NCBI GenBank assembly: GCA_037355855.1
Contig: CM074762.1
Location: 1-64,000 of the forward strand
Source of the DNA: Pseudo-nitzschia pungens
Lineage: Eukaryota > Bacillariophyta > Bacillariophyceae > Bacillariales > Bacillariaceae
Direction: 5' to 3'
DNA: 64,000 nt
This document shows positions 30,468 to 39,884 of this stretch, piece after piece. The notes below the pieces were generated by a model. That model saw nothing but the letters and a program-made list of their open reading frames with translations. It searched no databases and was not told the DNA's origin. A program made the position numbers and the translations under genes. Each line of letters begins with the position of its first letter. Within the stretch, counting starts at the first letter, position 1.

Positions 30468-32918
30468 ATGAAGTTCGTCGGTTTCGTGATCCTTCTTGCA
30501 GGTGTGCAACTTGCTTGCGCTTTGGCCGACCAGATCCGGCACCAGCAACGTCGTCACTTGCTCGAACCCGATACGGAATGCATCCTGTATCTGAGAATTG
30601 AAGAATTCATCGACCAATCCCTCGGCAGTGAAGAAACGTGGACCTGCAGATTTGAGAGGGGTCGGGCCAAGTCATTTGGTGGTCACACCATGCCAATCGA
30701 GGGTGTGTCGAAGGAATTTCTGGACTCCAAGCTGGCAGTTTCTGGGGAAACAATCCTGAGGCTAAAGAATAGTGCAACGATTGTTGAACAGAGCACACGT
30801 ACCAACTTCCGTTCCATTATTGTGATTTCCGAGTCGATTCCGCTCGAAGAGTCGATCGAGATCGAACCTCTGCCAGTCGAGGACCCTCGCCACCACCAAC
30901 AGCAACGCAAGTACAAGCCAAATGGACCGGGACAGGGACACCGCATTCTTGCCAAATCCAAGGGGACTCTCAAAACCCTGGTAGTCCGCGTCATTGATGT
31001 CTACGGCACACAAACGGCGACTGCTGCGCAGTTGAGGGACGACATCTTTACCGATTCGTTCAACATGAAGACGCAATTTGCAGCTTGCTCCAAGAATCAA
31101 ATGATCATCGAAGAGGGCGGAATAGTTGACGTCACCCTGAACATTGATAGCTCCGATTATAAGGCATTGGAATACGCAGCAAAGGAACAAGCGGAATTGC
31201 TGTACGGCGGATCCGATGGACTCGCAGCCAACTACGACCTCGTTATGTTCTGCCAGCCTCCCGGTCCAGGTTTTGGTGCCTACGCGTACATCAATAGCTG
31301 GGACAGCTACTATGGCGACCCCTTCTGCCAGGATCCGGGATTCCAGATGCACGAGATCGGCCACAACATCGGGTTGGGGCACAGCATGATGAACGGAGAC
31401 GAGTACGGTGATTACTCAACGATGATGGGCACCGCATACATGAGCGACGATGGCCCTGTTCAGTGTTTCAATGCCGCCAACAACTATCAGCTGGGATGGT
31501 ATGAACTGCAGCAAAAGTCCATCCGGCCCATGGAACTGCAGAGTCCCCAGGCGTTTGTCCTGAACGGAATCGGTGATTACAACCTTGGCGGATCCTCCGG
31601 TGGAGAACTCGTTGTGTTGCGTCTCGAGTTTTATGGTGGAAACTCGAACAACAACGACAACTCGTGGGACTACTACCTCGGATACGATCGTGCATCTGGG
31701 CCAAACATTGATGGCGGGGGCGGCGACGTCATGCTCATCCGGAAAAAAGAGGGCGGACCGTACGGATACAGCAACACGGATCGGTACAACCTGCCTTTGG
31801 GGTATGAAGTAAGCTTTGGCACCACCCCCGACGTCATTGTTCGGTTCGAATCCATTTCCAGCGACGGAAAGGATGCCAGGGTGGTAGTATGGAATTCTGA
31901 CAACCCCATCCCGACCCCGACAGTTTTTCCCACAAAGGATCCGACAACGAGCCCAGTATTTTCTCCCACACAGGATCCGACTAGGAGCCCGACATTTACT
32001 CCCACACCGGATCCGACTAGGAGCCCGACATTTAATCCTACAAAGGATCCCACAAGGAGTCCAACATCTTCTCCCACCAAAGATCCAACCGAGAGCCCAT
32101 CATTCTCTCCCACACAGGATCCGACTAGGAGCCCGACGTTTACTCCGACACAGGATCCGACCAAGAGCCCAGTATTCTCTCCCACCAAAGATCCAACCGA
32201 GAGCCCGTCATTCTCTCCCACACAGGATCCGACTAGGAGCCCGACGTTTACTCCGACACAGGATCCGACCAAGACCCCAGTATTCTCTCCCACCAAAGAT
32301 CCAACCGAGAGCCCGTCATTCTCTCCCACACAGGATCCGACTAGGAGCCCGACGTTTACTCCGACACAGGATCCGACCAAGACCCCAGTATTCTCTCCCA
32401 CCAAAGATCCAACCGAGAGCCCGTCATTCTCTCCCACACAGGATCCGACTAGGAGCCCGACGTTTACTCCGACACAGGATCCGACCACGAGCCTAGTATT
32501 TCATCCCACCAAAAGTCCGACTCGGAGCCCAACATTCTCTCCAACCAAAAATCTGATGCTGAGCCCAACGTTCTATCCCACACAGCATCCAACCAAGAGC
32601 CCAACATTTCATCCCGCAGAGGATCCAACTCCGAGCCCAATGCTTGATCCCACGAGGTACCCCACCCCTTCTCCCACCTCGTCCACCACCTGGACTTCCA
32701 CGGACGACTGCATTGATGATCCCGACTTTCGTTTCAAGGGCAAAAAGAAAAAGGATTGCAAGTGGGTCGGAAAGGGAAAAGAGAAGATTCACAAAAAGAA
32801 AAAGGTTTTGAAGCAAATACGAAAGAAGTGCAAAAAGAAGCAGAACAAGAATATGAAGGTCTGGGATTACTGCAAGGAAACATGTGCCCTGGTTGGAATG
32901 GGTCAGTGTGCGCAGTAG
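30468..32918 (+). CDS. Secreted M11 (gametolysin-like) zinc metalloprotease with S-P-T linker
   Basis: 816 residues, one exon. Signal peptide MKFVGFVILLAGVQLACALA; pro-region to about 170 containing basic HHQQQRKYKPNG; catalytic domain with HEIGHNIGLGH at 295-305 (H295, H299 and H305 bind zinc, E296 is the base) and the downstream YSTMMG Met region near 318-323, typical of peptidase M11/gametolysin. Residues about 480-740 are a D-P-T-x-S-P-x-F repeat, partly a homogenised 36-residue unit. The C-terminus is a Lys-rich six-cysteine domain (DDCIDDPDFRFKGKKKKDCK to MGQCAQ), shared with the trypsin-like gene at 49.6-51.7 kb. M11 enzymes in green algae degrade cell-wall glycoprotein; here an extracellular matrix role is inferred. 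Confidence 0.88.
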   Translation: MKFVGFVILLAGVQLACALADQIRHQQRRHLLEPDTECILYLRIEEFIDQSLGSEETWTCRFERGRAKSFGGHTMPIEGVSKEFLDSKLAVSGETILRLKNSATIVEQSTRTNFRSIIVISESIPLEESIEIEPLPVEDPRHHQQQRKYKPNGPGQGHRILAKSKGTLKTLVVRVIDVYGTQTATAAQLRDDIFTDSFNMKTQFAACSKNQMIIEEGGIVDVTLNIDSSDYKALEYAAKEQAELLYGGSDGLAANYDLVMFCQPPGPGFGAYAYINSWDSYYGDPFCQDPGFQMHEIGHNIGLGHSMMNGDEYGDYSTMMGTAYMSDDGPVQCFNAANNYQLGWYELQQKSIRPMELQSPQAFVLNGIGDYNLGGSSGGELVVLRLEFYGGNSNNNDNSWDYYLGYDRASGPNIDGGGGDVMLIRKKEGGPYGYSNTDRYNLPLGYEVSFGTTPDVIVRFESISSDGKDARVVVWNSDNPIPTPTVFPTKDPTTSPVFSPTQDPTRSPTFTPTPDPTRSPTFNPTKDPTRSPTSSPTKDPTESPSFSPTQDPTRSPTFTPTQDPTKSPVFSPTKDPTESPSFSPTQDPTRSPTFTPTQDPTKTPVFSPTKDPTESPSFSPTQDPTRSPTFTPTQDPTKTPVFSPTKDPTESPSFSPTQDPTRSPTFTPTQDPTTSLVFHPTKSPTRSPTFSPTKNLMLSPTFYPTQHPTKSPTFHPAEDPTPSPMLDPTRYPTPSPTSSTTWTSTDDCIDDPDFRFKGKKKKDCKWVGKGKEKIHKKKKVLKQIRKKCKKKQNKNMKVWDYCKETCALVGMGQCAQ
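31950..32510 (+). repeat. In-frame tandem repeat with 108-bp higher-order unit
   Basis: The word CCAAAGATCC recurs at 32077, 32185, 32293 and 32401, exactly 108 bases apart. Intervening copies are nearly identical and each encodes 36 residues made of three 12-residue D-P-T units. Confidence 0.92.
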
Positions 32919-33431
32919 TACCTAAATTTTCGCCGATCGCAAGAAGTTGCTTGATCTGATTCTATCTAATAGTACTTTCACAACGTGTAGTAGATTTGTA
33001 TGTAGTATTGGTGATATCATAATAATAATAATATTGGTGATATCATATTTAGTTGGTGACATGGAAATTTCTCATATTATTATTATTATTTCATAACCGT
33101 ATGCTTGGTGATGGCATGATGAAATAAATGAACAATAAATAATTTCCAGGTGCATCGTAGTTTGAAGTCAAGCAACAACAATTGTAAACTCAAACGCGTG
33201 CGGTACTTCCTCCGCTTCAAAATGACCAAGGGGACAGAGATTCAAAGGAAATGGACTAGCGGCACACTTCCGAAACTTAGAGAGGAAGGAGACCGGCGAT
33301 CAGTTTTCAATCCCGTTTTGAGTACTGTTGTCGACTTTTTTGCTATTGCCATGTTATCATTGCATAAGACTTACATGCATACATAGTATGACTGTTTCTA
33401 TCATGCTTTTGGTCGTTGTTATTCACTGATG
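32919..33431. other. Intergenic between convergent genes
   Basis: Tandem-like TTGGTGATATCAT words with AATAATAAT at 33008-33060, and TATTATTATT. No gene. Confidence 0.6.
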
Positions 33432-36308
33432 TCATTGATTGGTGTTCTTCCCGAGGCGGATCCGGTGCTTGTCGCGTTTTTTCGAGAGTTTCTTGAACAA
33501 TCGCTTGGAAATCTCAGACCCATCCGCATTGTGGGTTGGCATTCCGTCGTCGGCATACGCCGAGAATTGGTTTAGGTAGGGTCCCACCTTGAACAAGTCT
33601 TGCAGTGGGACAACGCGATTCGGGTCCGCCGTTGTTGCTCGTTTCGTGGCGCTCTCGTTATTGTTATTGTTGTCGCCGTTGCTATTGTCCGACAGCGGCG
33701 ATGGTGGAGGGGTTTGGGGAAAGCAAAGTTTCCAGCCCGCTGTTATTTGGTTTTGGTTCCCAGTTTTCGCAGTTGCAGCTGCTTCGTCCAATAGCCTCAC
33801 TCCCAGTGCCGGAAGTGCGGAATCCCGCAGCTCGTCTGACAGCGCCAGCAGTTCCCTCATTCCTTGCGACGACGACGCATCCCGGAGGGCAATCTCACGG
33901 ACCCGGGATCGAAAATCGACCAGGCGGTCGACGATCGCTTCTCCATCCAGACACCAATCATCCGTTGCAGTGTTTGTTGCCGTTCCTGCTGCTGCGCTTC
34001 GATTCCGACTCGAAATCCCCGCCTCGGTTGTGGATTTCGTGAACCCAACCAATGCGAGTAGTTCCCGGATTTCGTGGAGGACCCATACAACGGGTTCTAT
34101 TGGGCCATTCGCACTAACATTGACACTTGCATGGGAAGTGTTGCTGCTCTCGCCACGCCGCTGCATGCAGTGATTCTTTGCGGCCTCGGCCATGAACAGG
34201 ATCTCCGAGAGAAATGTGCTGCCGTCCAGGTCGTTTCGAAGTGCCGACAGGGCCCGCTGCTTTGAGGCGCAGGCGTTCACAAACAATCGCTGATCGGCTT
34301 CGTCCCAGCGTTTTCGTCCGGAAGCGCCGCACGCGGACGTCGACGTCGACGTTGCTGCCGAGGGTTTCTTCTCCTCCTGCTGCCGTTCGATCATTGACGA
34401 CGACGAAGCACGGATCCACTCCTCTCCCTGTCGCAGGCATTCCACCAACTTGAGCCTAACAGAACGCGCCTCGTCCATGCGCTTTTGGGAAAAGGTGGCC
34501 GGTCCGCGGTAGGATCCGGAAAGCCCGAGGCACCACAACCGGAAATCGTCCGATCGGCTCTCCCAAGGCGGAACGGGACCCTGACCACCACCGCGCACGG
34601 TTTCGTTTGTATCTTTGCCTTTGCATTTGCCGTTCCGTTCGTTTGTTTGTTGCGCATTCGCATTCTCATTCGCATGAGGCTCCCCCCACAAAAATTCCCG
34701 AATGGTGACAAAATTCTTGAGGGACTTGGACATCTTGAGTCCGTCGATGTGCAGGTGCCCCGTGTGGATCCAGTGCGGAATCCAGTCCCCTGTTCCGAGG
34801 TAGGCCTCGGACTGGGCAATCTCGTTGGTGTGGTGGGGAAATCGGAGGTCGATTCCCCCGGCATGAACCGCGAACCGATGGGTGGTCGCAAACCGGTCCT
34901 GGACCGCCTGGATCATGGCGCTGCACTCGATATGCCATCCGGGTCGGCCGGGACCCCACGGGGAGGGCCAGGACAATTCTTCTTCTTGTTGTTGTTGTTG
35001 TTGCGTTCGAGGTCGCGTCTTCCACAGACAAAAGTCGCGGGGGTCACGCTTTGATGTGGTTTGTGGTGGTTTATAGCGATTGTCACTTTCGTTGTCATTG
35101 CCATTGCCATTGTCACTGCCATTATCATTTTCATGTACACATAGTTGGGTGCGATTTTGATTTTGATCTTGATTTCGATTGCGATTGTTTCCAAGAATAT
35201 CCTCGATTCCCTCGGACGCTGCCGGCGGTGCAAGCTTGCCATATTTTGTGAGATGTCCCAGTTGCTCGTTGTAGGCGCGGACGTCAAAGTAGACTCCCCC
35301 AACGTTTGGATTTCTGTTTGTGTTGTTTGTATTGTTTGCGTCGTTATCTTCGTTGGCGTTCCCCAGACAATAGGCCATTCCCTTGTCCACAAGCGCCTCG
35401 ACAAAGGGAACAATGTCCGATTCGACGTGCTCCGTCACCCGTGTCACGACGTGTGGCCGGAGGCAGTTGAGGTCGTCCCAGTCCCTCCAAAAGTCCAGCT
35501 CGTGCCTCCGGGCCAGATCTACCGGATCGGTTCCTGTCTGAGAGGCCGCCTCAAGAATCTTGTCGTCCACGTCGGTAATATTGAGGACAAACAGTGGCGG
35601 TGGTGGCGGCGGTGGCGCGACATTGCCACTACAATTGGCAGTATTGCTGGTTCCAACGGGTTCGCGTTCCAGGACCCGCCGCAGAATGTCCAGACAGACA
35701 TAGGTTCGGGCGTGACCCAAGTGAGCCGGTGCGTATGTCGTCGGACCACACGTATACCAACCCAGTCCCAGAGGAGGAGGGGGATCGGGAGGATGATGAT
35801 GAGAGGGAGGAATAGGATGCCCCTCTAGGGCTACTCGAGACGGAGACAGAGACAACGACATAGATTCAAGGCGTCCGTTTAGGCTGTTGTAAATCTTGAG
35901 GCGATCGCATTCGAGGTTGTTGTTGTCAAAGTGATTTTGGTGAATCTCTGTCGAGAGGCTTCGGCTTCGGCTTCGGAGTGCAACCATCGAGGGATTCGTT
36001 CGAGCAACAACAGAAACCTCCGCCCCGACACACCGCCAACTCCTCCTACTCCTTGTGTGCACAGAATTCCTTGACCAAGGAAAACTTGAAACCAAGGACA
36101 AACACGAAGCTTCCGACGAGAAATGTTGCCGTTGATGCTGATGTTGGCACGATGAAAGCCTCGCGTGACCATTCGGATTAGGATTTGGATCCGTTGTCAG
36201 TGTCGTTGGCATCTGGTTGCCGATGTGGAACAAGGCTGATCCCGATACTTCGATTTGGCTTCCACACCGTTTTCCCCGTGGAAAGATCATCGCAAGTGTT
36301 CGGTTCAT
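33432..36308 (-). CDS. CARS: Cysteinyl-tRNA synthetase
   Basis: 958 residues, one exon. Class I motifs: GWYTCGPTTYAPAHLGHART with the zinc-binding Cys at about 187 and HLGH at 196-199, LFVLNITDVDDKILEAA, WPSPWGPGRPGWHIECSAMI, FAVHAGGIDLRFPHHTNEIA with zinc ligands, and KMSKS at 525-529. It charges tRNA-Cys. Much longer than bacterial CysRS (about 460) because of low-complexity inserts (N/D/G and N/Q repeats near 320-410) and a long C-terminus ending in a basic SKRLFKKLSKKRDKHRIRLG tail. The Arg/Ser-rich 120-residue N-terminal extension with several ATGs (residues 1, 7, 33, 107) could yield cytosolic and organelle forms from different starts; that is inference. Confidence 0.94.
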   Translation of the reverse strand: MNRTLAMIFPRGKRCGSQIEVSGSALFHIGNQMPTTLTTDPNPNPNGHARLSSCQHQHQRQHFSSEASCLSLVSSFPWSRNSVHTRSRRSWRCVGAEVSVVARTNPSMVALRSRSRSLSTEIHQNHFDNNNLECDRLKIYNSLNGRLESMSLSLSPSRVALEGHPIPPSHHHPPDPPPPLGLGWYTCGPTTYAPAHLGHARTYVCLDILRRVLEREPVGTSNTANCSGNVAPPPPPPPLFVLNITDVDDKILEAASQTGTDPVDLARRHELDFWRDWDDLNCLRPHVVTRVTEHVESDIVPFVEALVDKGMAYCLGNANEDNDANNTNNTNRNPNVGGVYFDVRAYNEQLGHLTKYGKLAPPAASEGIEDILGNNRNRNQDQNQNRTQLCVHENDNGSDNGNGNDNESDNRYKPPQTTSKRDPRDFCLWKTRPRTQQQQQQEEELSWPSPWGPGRPGWHIECSAMIQAVQDRFATTHRFAVHAGGIDLRFPHHTNEIAQSEAYLGTGDWIPHWIHTGHLHIDGLKMSKSLKNFVTIREFLWGEPHANENANAQQTNERNGKCKGKDTNETVRGGGQGPVPPWESRSDDFRLWCLGLSGSYRGPATFSQKRMDEARSVRLKLVECLRQGEEWIRASSSSMIERQQEEKKPSAATSTSTSACGASGRKRWDEADQRLFVNACASKQRALSALRNDLDGSTFLSEILFMAEAAKNHCMQRRGESSNTSHASVNVSANGPIEPVVWVLHEIRELLALVGFTKSTTEAGISSRNRSAAAGTATNTATDDWCLDGEAIVDRLVDFRSRVREIALRDASSSQGMRELLALSDELRDSALPALGVRLLDEAAATAKTGNQNQITAGWKLCFPQTPPPSPLSDNSNGDNNNNNESATKRATTADPNRVVPLQDLFKVGPYLNQFSAYADDGMPTHNADGSEISKRLFKKLSKKRDKHRIRLGKNTNQ

Positions 36309-37179
36309 GGTGGTCGGGGATGGGGGAGTGGGGGGTCGGGGGTTGTACTTGCACGTATCTAGGGGAGTGCGGTCGAAGTTATTTTCTGGATGTCAATGGG
36401 TCGATAATGATGATTGTTCCTGTATCATCTATCTTTAAAATTACCGGTAAGGTCTTAGGACAAGGTGACGGATTCGGGATTCATTGATCATCATTCAGGA
36501 TAGGAAGCAAAGAAAGAATGAATCATCCGAATCATCGAAAAAAAATTGCCAGTGCACGTGCAAGTAAAAGTAAGGTAAGGTTTAACCTTACCTGTACTTA
36601 CTTGTACTTGGTATGTATATGTACACGTACCGGTACCTTGTTACGAAGTAAGGCTACGTACGCTGACATTATTTTCATAATATCATCTCTGCGTCGATAC
36701 CTAAATTCATGTGTTAACTTGGTGGGGTAAGGTTATTTACAAGTGGGGTATTTACAACAACAAGACCAGCTCTAAAGTATATAAAACTATATACCTATGG
36801 AAAGAGGAGAGTGAGAGCTTTCTAACGGGCCATTCCTTGTTGCTATTGGAGCTACTACTAGTATACTTTAGAAGTTAGTAGTAGTACTACTAGTAGGATT
36901 GCTCTGGTGATTATAATCTAGTACTAGTAGTAGTACTGCTGGTGGTGTAACACCGTCAATTTTGACCACCACCACCGCAACTAAACGACGATATGCAGCA
37001 AAACAAAGCCAAAAATGGCAAGAAATTTGTGAAGATATTCAGTATGTCAAGCTACCCTTGTTGATATTCAACTCCTCCTCTCTCCAAGATTCTAAGGTAC
37101 CTGTGCTAAGGTCCCCCCTGCTGTGCAGGGAACTAGTACTAGTAGTATACCAGCAGGCTTAGTACTACTACAGGCGCAG

Positions 37180-37560
37180 GCTTAAGCATCACAAGAAGTA
37201 ACTGTCTACAGTGCTACTAGGCTGTGTGCTAAGCATCAGGCTTAGCAACAGGCTTACTAGCAACAAGTTTCTTCCAAGGTGCTATGAGGTGCTAACAGCA
37301 AAGTGACCTCCTGGGTTCTCGTGTAGGATTTGTACAAGGTACAGAGACCAGGGCACAGCAGCAGCAGTGCTAGCACACAGTAACATAGTAGTGCTACAAG
37401 GTTAAGCTTGCTACTGTATACGAGATGCTGGGTATGCTACCGTACTACCATCCAAATGCCGTCGGGTATGGTTAGCACGTACAATTTGCTGTACTAGAAC
37501 CTGATACCCAGCCCTGCAGTTACTAGCACGCGAGCATCTTAGCGAGTTAGCGAGTCACGA
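37180..37560 (+). repeat. Dispersed repeat family, copy 1
   Basis: Ordered matches to the reverse complement of 53095-53470: ACTGTCTAC..., GTGTGCTAAGCATCAGG, TTAGCAACAGG, TGTAGGATTTGTAC, ATACCCAGCCCTGCAGTTA and GCGAGCATCTTAGCGA. Diverged, with indels. Confidence 0.65.
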
Positions 37561-37859
37561 CTGAAATACTAGGCATTCTACCATGTACGCTACTCCGTAT
37601 GCTACCCTGTATGCTAACTTTCTCCGTAATCTTACGCTACTTTACTCCTTACAAGTCTACAGCGTTCCAGTAATATGAGACAGCGAGTTCCTGTTAGATC
37701 CGATAGAGCTCAGCGTTTCAGCGCTCAGCTCACTCTTTCTGTTCTTCTGCTAGTAGTACTACGGTACGTATTGCCGACGAGCAAATACTATCAACACACC
37801 AAAGCAGGAGGCAGGATATTAAAGGTTCTTGTGTGGGGAACTGGACCAGAGCTACTACA

Positions 37860-37965
37860 TACCTTCTTCATAGCATCCAGTAATTGTCTAGTAGTAGTAC
37901 AACAAGAAGGCGCTAGGCTGTATGCTAGTAAGGAACAGCAGGGTTAGCAACTGGGTTGCTAGCAT
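37860..37965 (+). repeat. Dispersed repeat family, partial copy 2
   Basis: Contains ATAGCATCCAGTAATTGTCT, TAGTAGTACAA, GGCTGTATGCTA and GTTAGCAACTGGG, matching the 5' end of copy 1 and of the copy near 53.4 kb. All three share the ASSNCL-V-VVQ reading when translated. Confidence 0.6.
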
Positions 37966-38480
37966 CCTCTGGATTACTAGTACTAGCAACTGGTGGTTAT
38001 AACGATTGTTCGAGTAGCATTATTCAACTCCGCAACTAGACTACAGGTACGTGTGGTTCCCCAACTCATCTCTCACATATGCAATGCTAGTAGTACTAGT
38101 AGTACTGGTGTATCGGCTACCTGCGGGAGTAACGTCGCCCGGATCGTGGAAGACACTCCGACCTCACTCAAATCCCGGCACCAAAAACGATTGCAAAGAT
38201 TTTCGGAAACGAAGGAAGGAAGGAAGGAATCAATTCACAATATTCTTTTTTAGTTGAGAACGATTGTTTTGGACCGTTTGATTTCTTTCCGAGATTGAGA
38301 ACATGATTCATGCTATTGCACCAACTGTGTCGCATCGTTGAAGGGAACAAGTCCCTTCCTTCCATCCAACCCAGAAACAACAAGTATATGTCAAAGGCAT
38401 TCCAGACATCCACGACTCAGACACCCACCCACTATACCTTCCTCCCCCGCGCTCCCGTTGTACCAGTATTCATCGACGAC

Positions 38481-39884
38481 TCACTCGTCGTTATCGCTAT
38501 CGCTATCGTCATCGCTTGTGAACGCTTGGATCTTGGGTAGCAGGACCGATCCGATCGCCATCTGCAGAGGGTGGAGGATCATGAGGGGGGCACAGTAGGA
38601 CGCCAGGTTGGGATTCCCCCGAAAGACGGTGTGAATCAGCGGCAGCCCAAAGGCCAGCGTTTTTTGCGACGCGCAAAACATGGCGGCGATGCGCTCTCCC
38701 CGGGTGAAGCCCAGCACCGGCAGCGACACCAATCGAAAGCTCGCCCCGAGTGCCGCCAAGTGCAGCGCCGGGAGGAGCACCATCAGGACCAGCGTGTGGC
38801 CCAAACCGATGGCGTTTCCGCCCGTGCCGGCGCCGAGGCCTTTTGAAAACGCGTTGCAAAAGGCGTTCCAGACAATACCCAGGAGAATCGTTTCCTGGAG
38901 GCGCTTGAAGAACGGGGCGTGTTTCTTGTAGAAGGTTCTCGCGGAACCACTGGTTCGGAACAGCTGACCGGTAGTAACCGGCAGCAGAACCTTTTGACAC
39001 AGCTCGAGGACCATCTTGCCGAGGGGAAGCTGGATGGTCGTCGCCCCAAAGAAACGGAGCAAGAGGAGTGGTGTCAGGACAATCCCCCCCAGGTTGCTCA
39101 GGACCGCGTTGCAAATGGCCGAGGCGGTGTTTCCTCCCCCGGTGGATGTGAGCATGATGCACATGTTGACGGTCGTCGGCAGCGTCGTGGTGATGAGCAA
39201 TCCGTCGGCCAAGGCCGGAGAGAGGATCCACCCCGGAAGGACATCTACAAATAGATATCGCAGAGGAAGGCCGATGCAGAAAGGCCAGACCCCAAAGAGC
39301 AGGAGGTTCACGAGTCCGTTGAGCTTGACGTTGGAAACGGCCCTGGCCAGGTCGGAGGTCTGTAAAGAGAACCCCGAGAGCAAAAAGATGAGCGCCACGC
39401 CGTAGTTTCCGATTACAACCTCGGGACGGAGAATGCCGCCGTTTTTGCCGAGTGCCGGGAATGCCCTGGCCATTGCCACGGCGACGAGCATCCCCACCAA
39501 AAAGTAGTTTTTGTTGCAGTATTGCAAGAATCGAGAGGCATGCTGGGAGACATTGTTTTTGTTTATGTCGTCCTCAGCCGAAGCATCGCTACCGGCCCTC
39601 AATTGGCTCCAGCTGTCGCTGTTGCTGCTCTTCCTACTGCTACTGCCAATATCACCCTGGATGCCGTTCTCCGGCCATGATGTGGAAGCGCGGTTGTGAA
39701 TCGGTGGAGGTTTCGATTTCGATTTCGATGAGATTCGGAGGTCGGATCGCGTATTTCTGTTTTTGTTTGTGACTGAATTCAATCGGCAAGTGTGCCCACG
39801 CTTTGCTAGAGGAGACTCGGTTCGGAAGGCTCCAGCACGCGCCACGAGAAGTGTAGACCCAATCAGAAAGATTCTTGTTGTCAT
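38481..39884 (-). CDS. SLC10A7/SBF-like membrane transporter, probably plastid-targeted
   Basis: 467 residues from the ATG at 39884; earlier in-frame ATGs at 39992 and 40040 add an Arg/Ser-rich leader. The preferred start gives a signal peptide MTTRIFLIGSTLLVARAGAF with AGAF/R as an ASAFAP-like plastid site. After a low-complexity stretch about ten membrane helices begin near residue 119: YFLVGMLVAVAMARAFPALG, VALIFLLSGFSLQT, DGLLITTTLPTTVNMCIMLT, NTASAICNAVLSNLGGIVLT, ERIAAMFCASQKTLAFGLPL. TTLPTTVN and the late CASQKTLAFGLP are hallmarks of the SLC10A7-type branch of the bile acid:Na+ symporter family. Substrate unknown. The acidic tail DDDSDSDNDE is unusual. Confidence 0.85.
   Translation of the reverse strand: MTTRIFLIGSTLLVARAGAFRTESPLAKRGHTCRLNSVTNKNRNTRSDLRISSKSKSKPPPIHNRASTSWPENGIQGDIGSSSRKSSNSDSWSQLRAGSDASAEDDINKNNVSQHASRFLQYCNKNYFLVGMLVAVAMARAFPALGKNGGILRPEVVIGNYGVALIFLLSGFSLQTSDLARAVSNVKLNGLVNLLLFGVWPFCIGLPLRYLFVDVLPGWILSPALADGLLITTTLPTTVNMCIMLTSTGGGNTASAICNAVLSNLGGIVLTPLLLLRFFGATTIQLPLGKMVLELCQKVLLPVTTGQLFRTSGSARTFYKKHAPFFKRLQETILLGIVWNAFCNAFSKGLGAGTGGNAIGLGHTLVLMVLLPALHLAALGASFRLVSLPVLGFTRGERIAAMFCASQKTLAFGLPLIHTVFRGNPNLASYCAPLMILHPLQMAIGSVLLPKIQAFTSDDDSDSDNDE

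Larger units (their letters stand above)
36309..38480. other. Repeat-rich intergenic region
   Basis: TAAGGTTTAACCTTACC and ACCGGTACC cluster at 36440-36740, CTAGTA-type runs at 36850-36940, then the dispersed element copies described separately, and AAGGAAGG repeats near 38210-38228. No intact gene. Confidence 0.55.
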
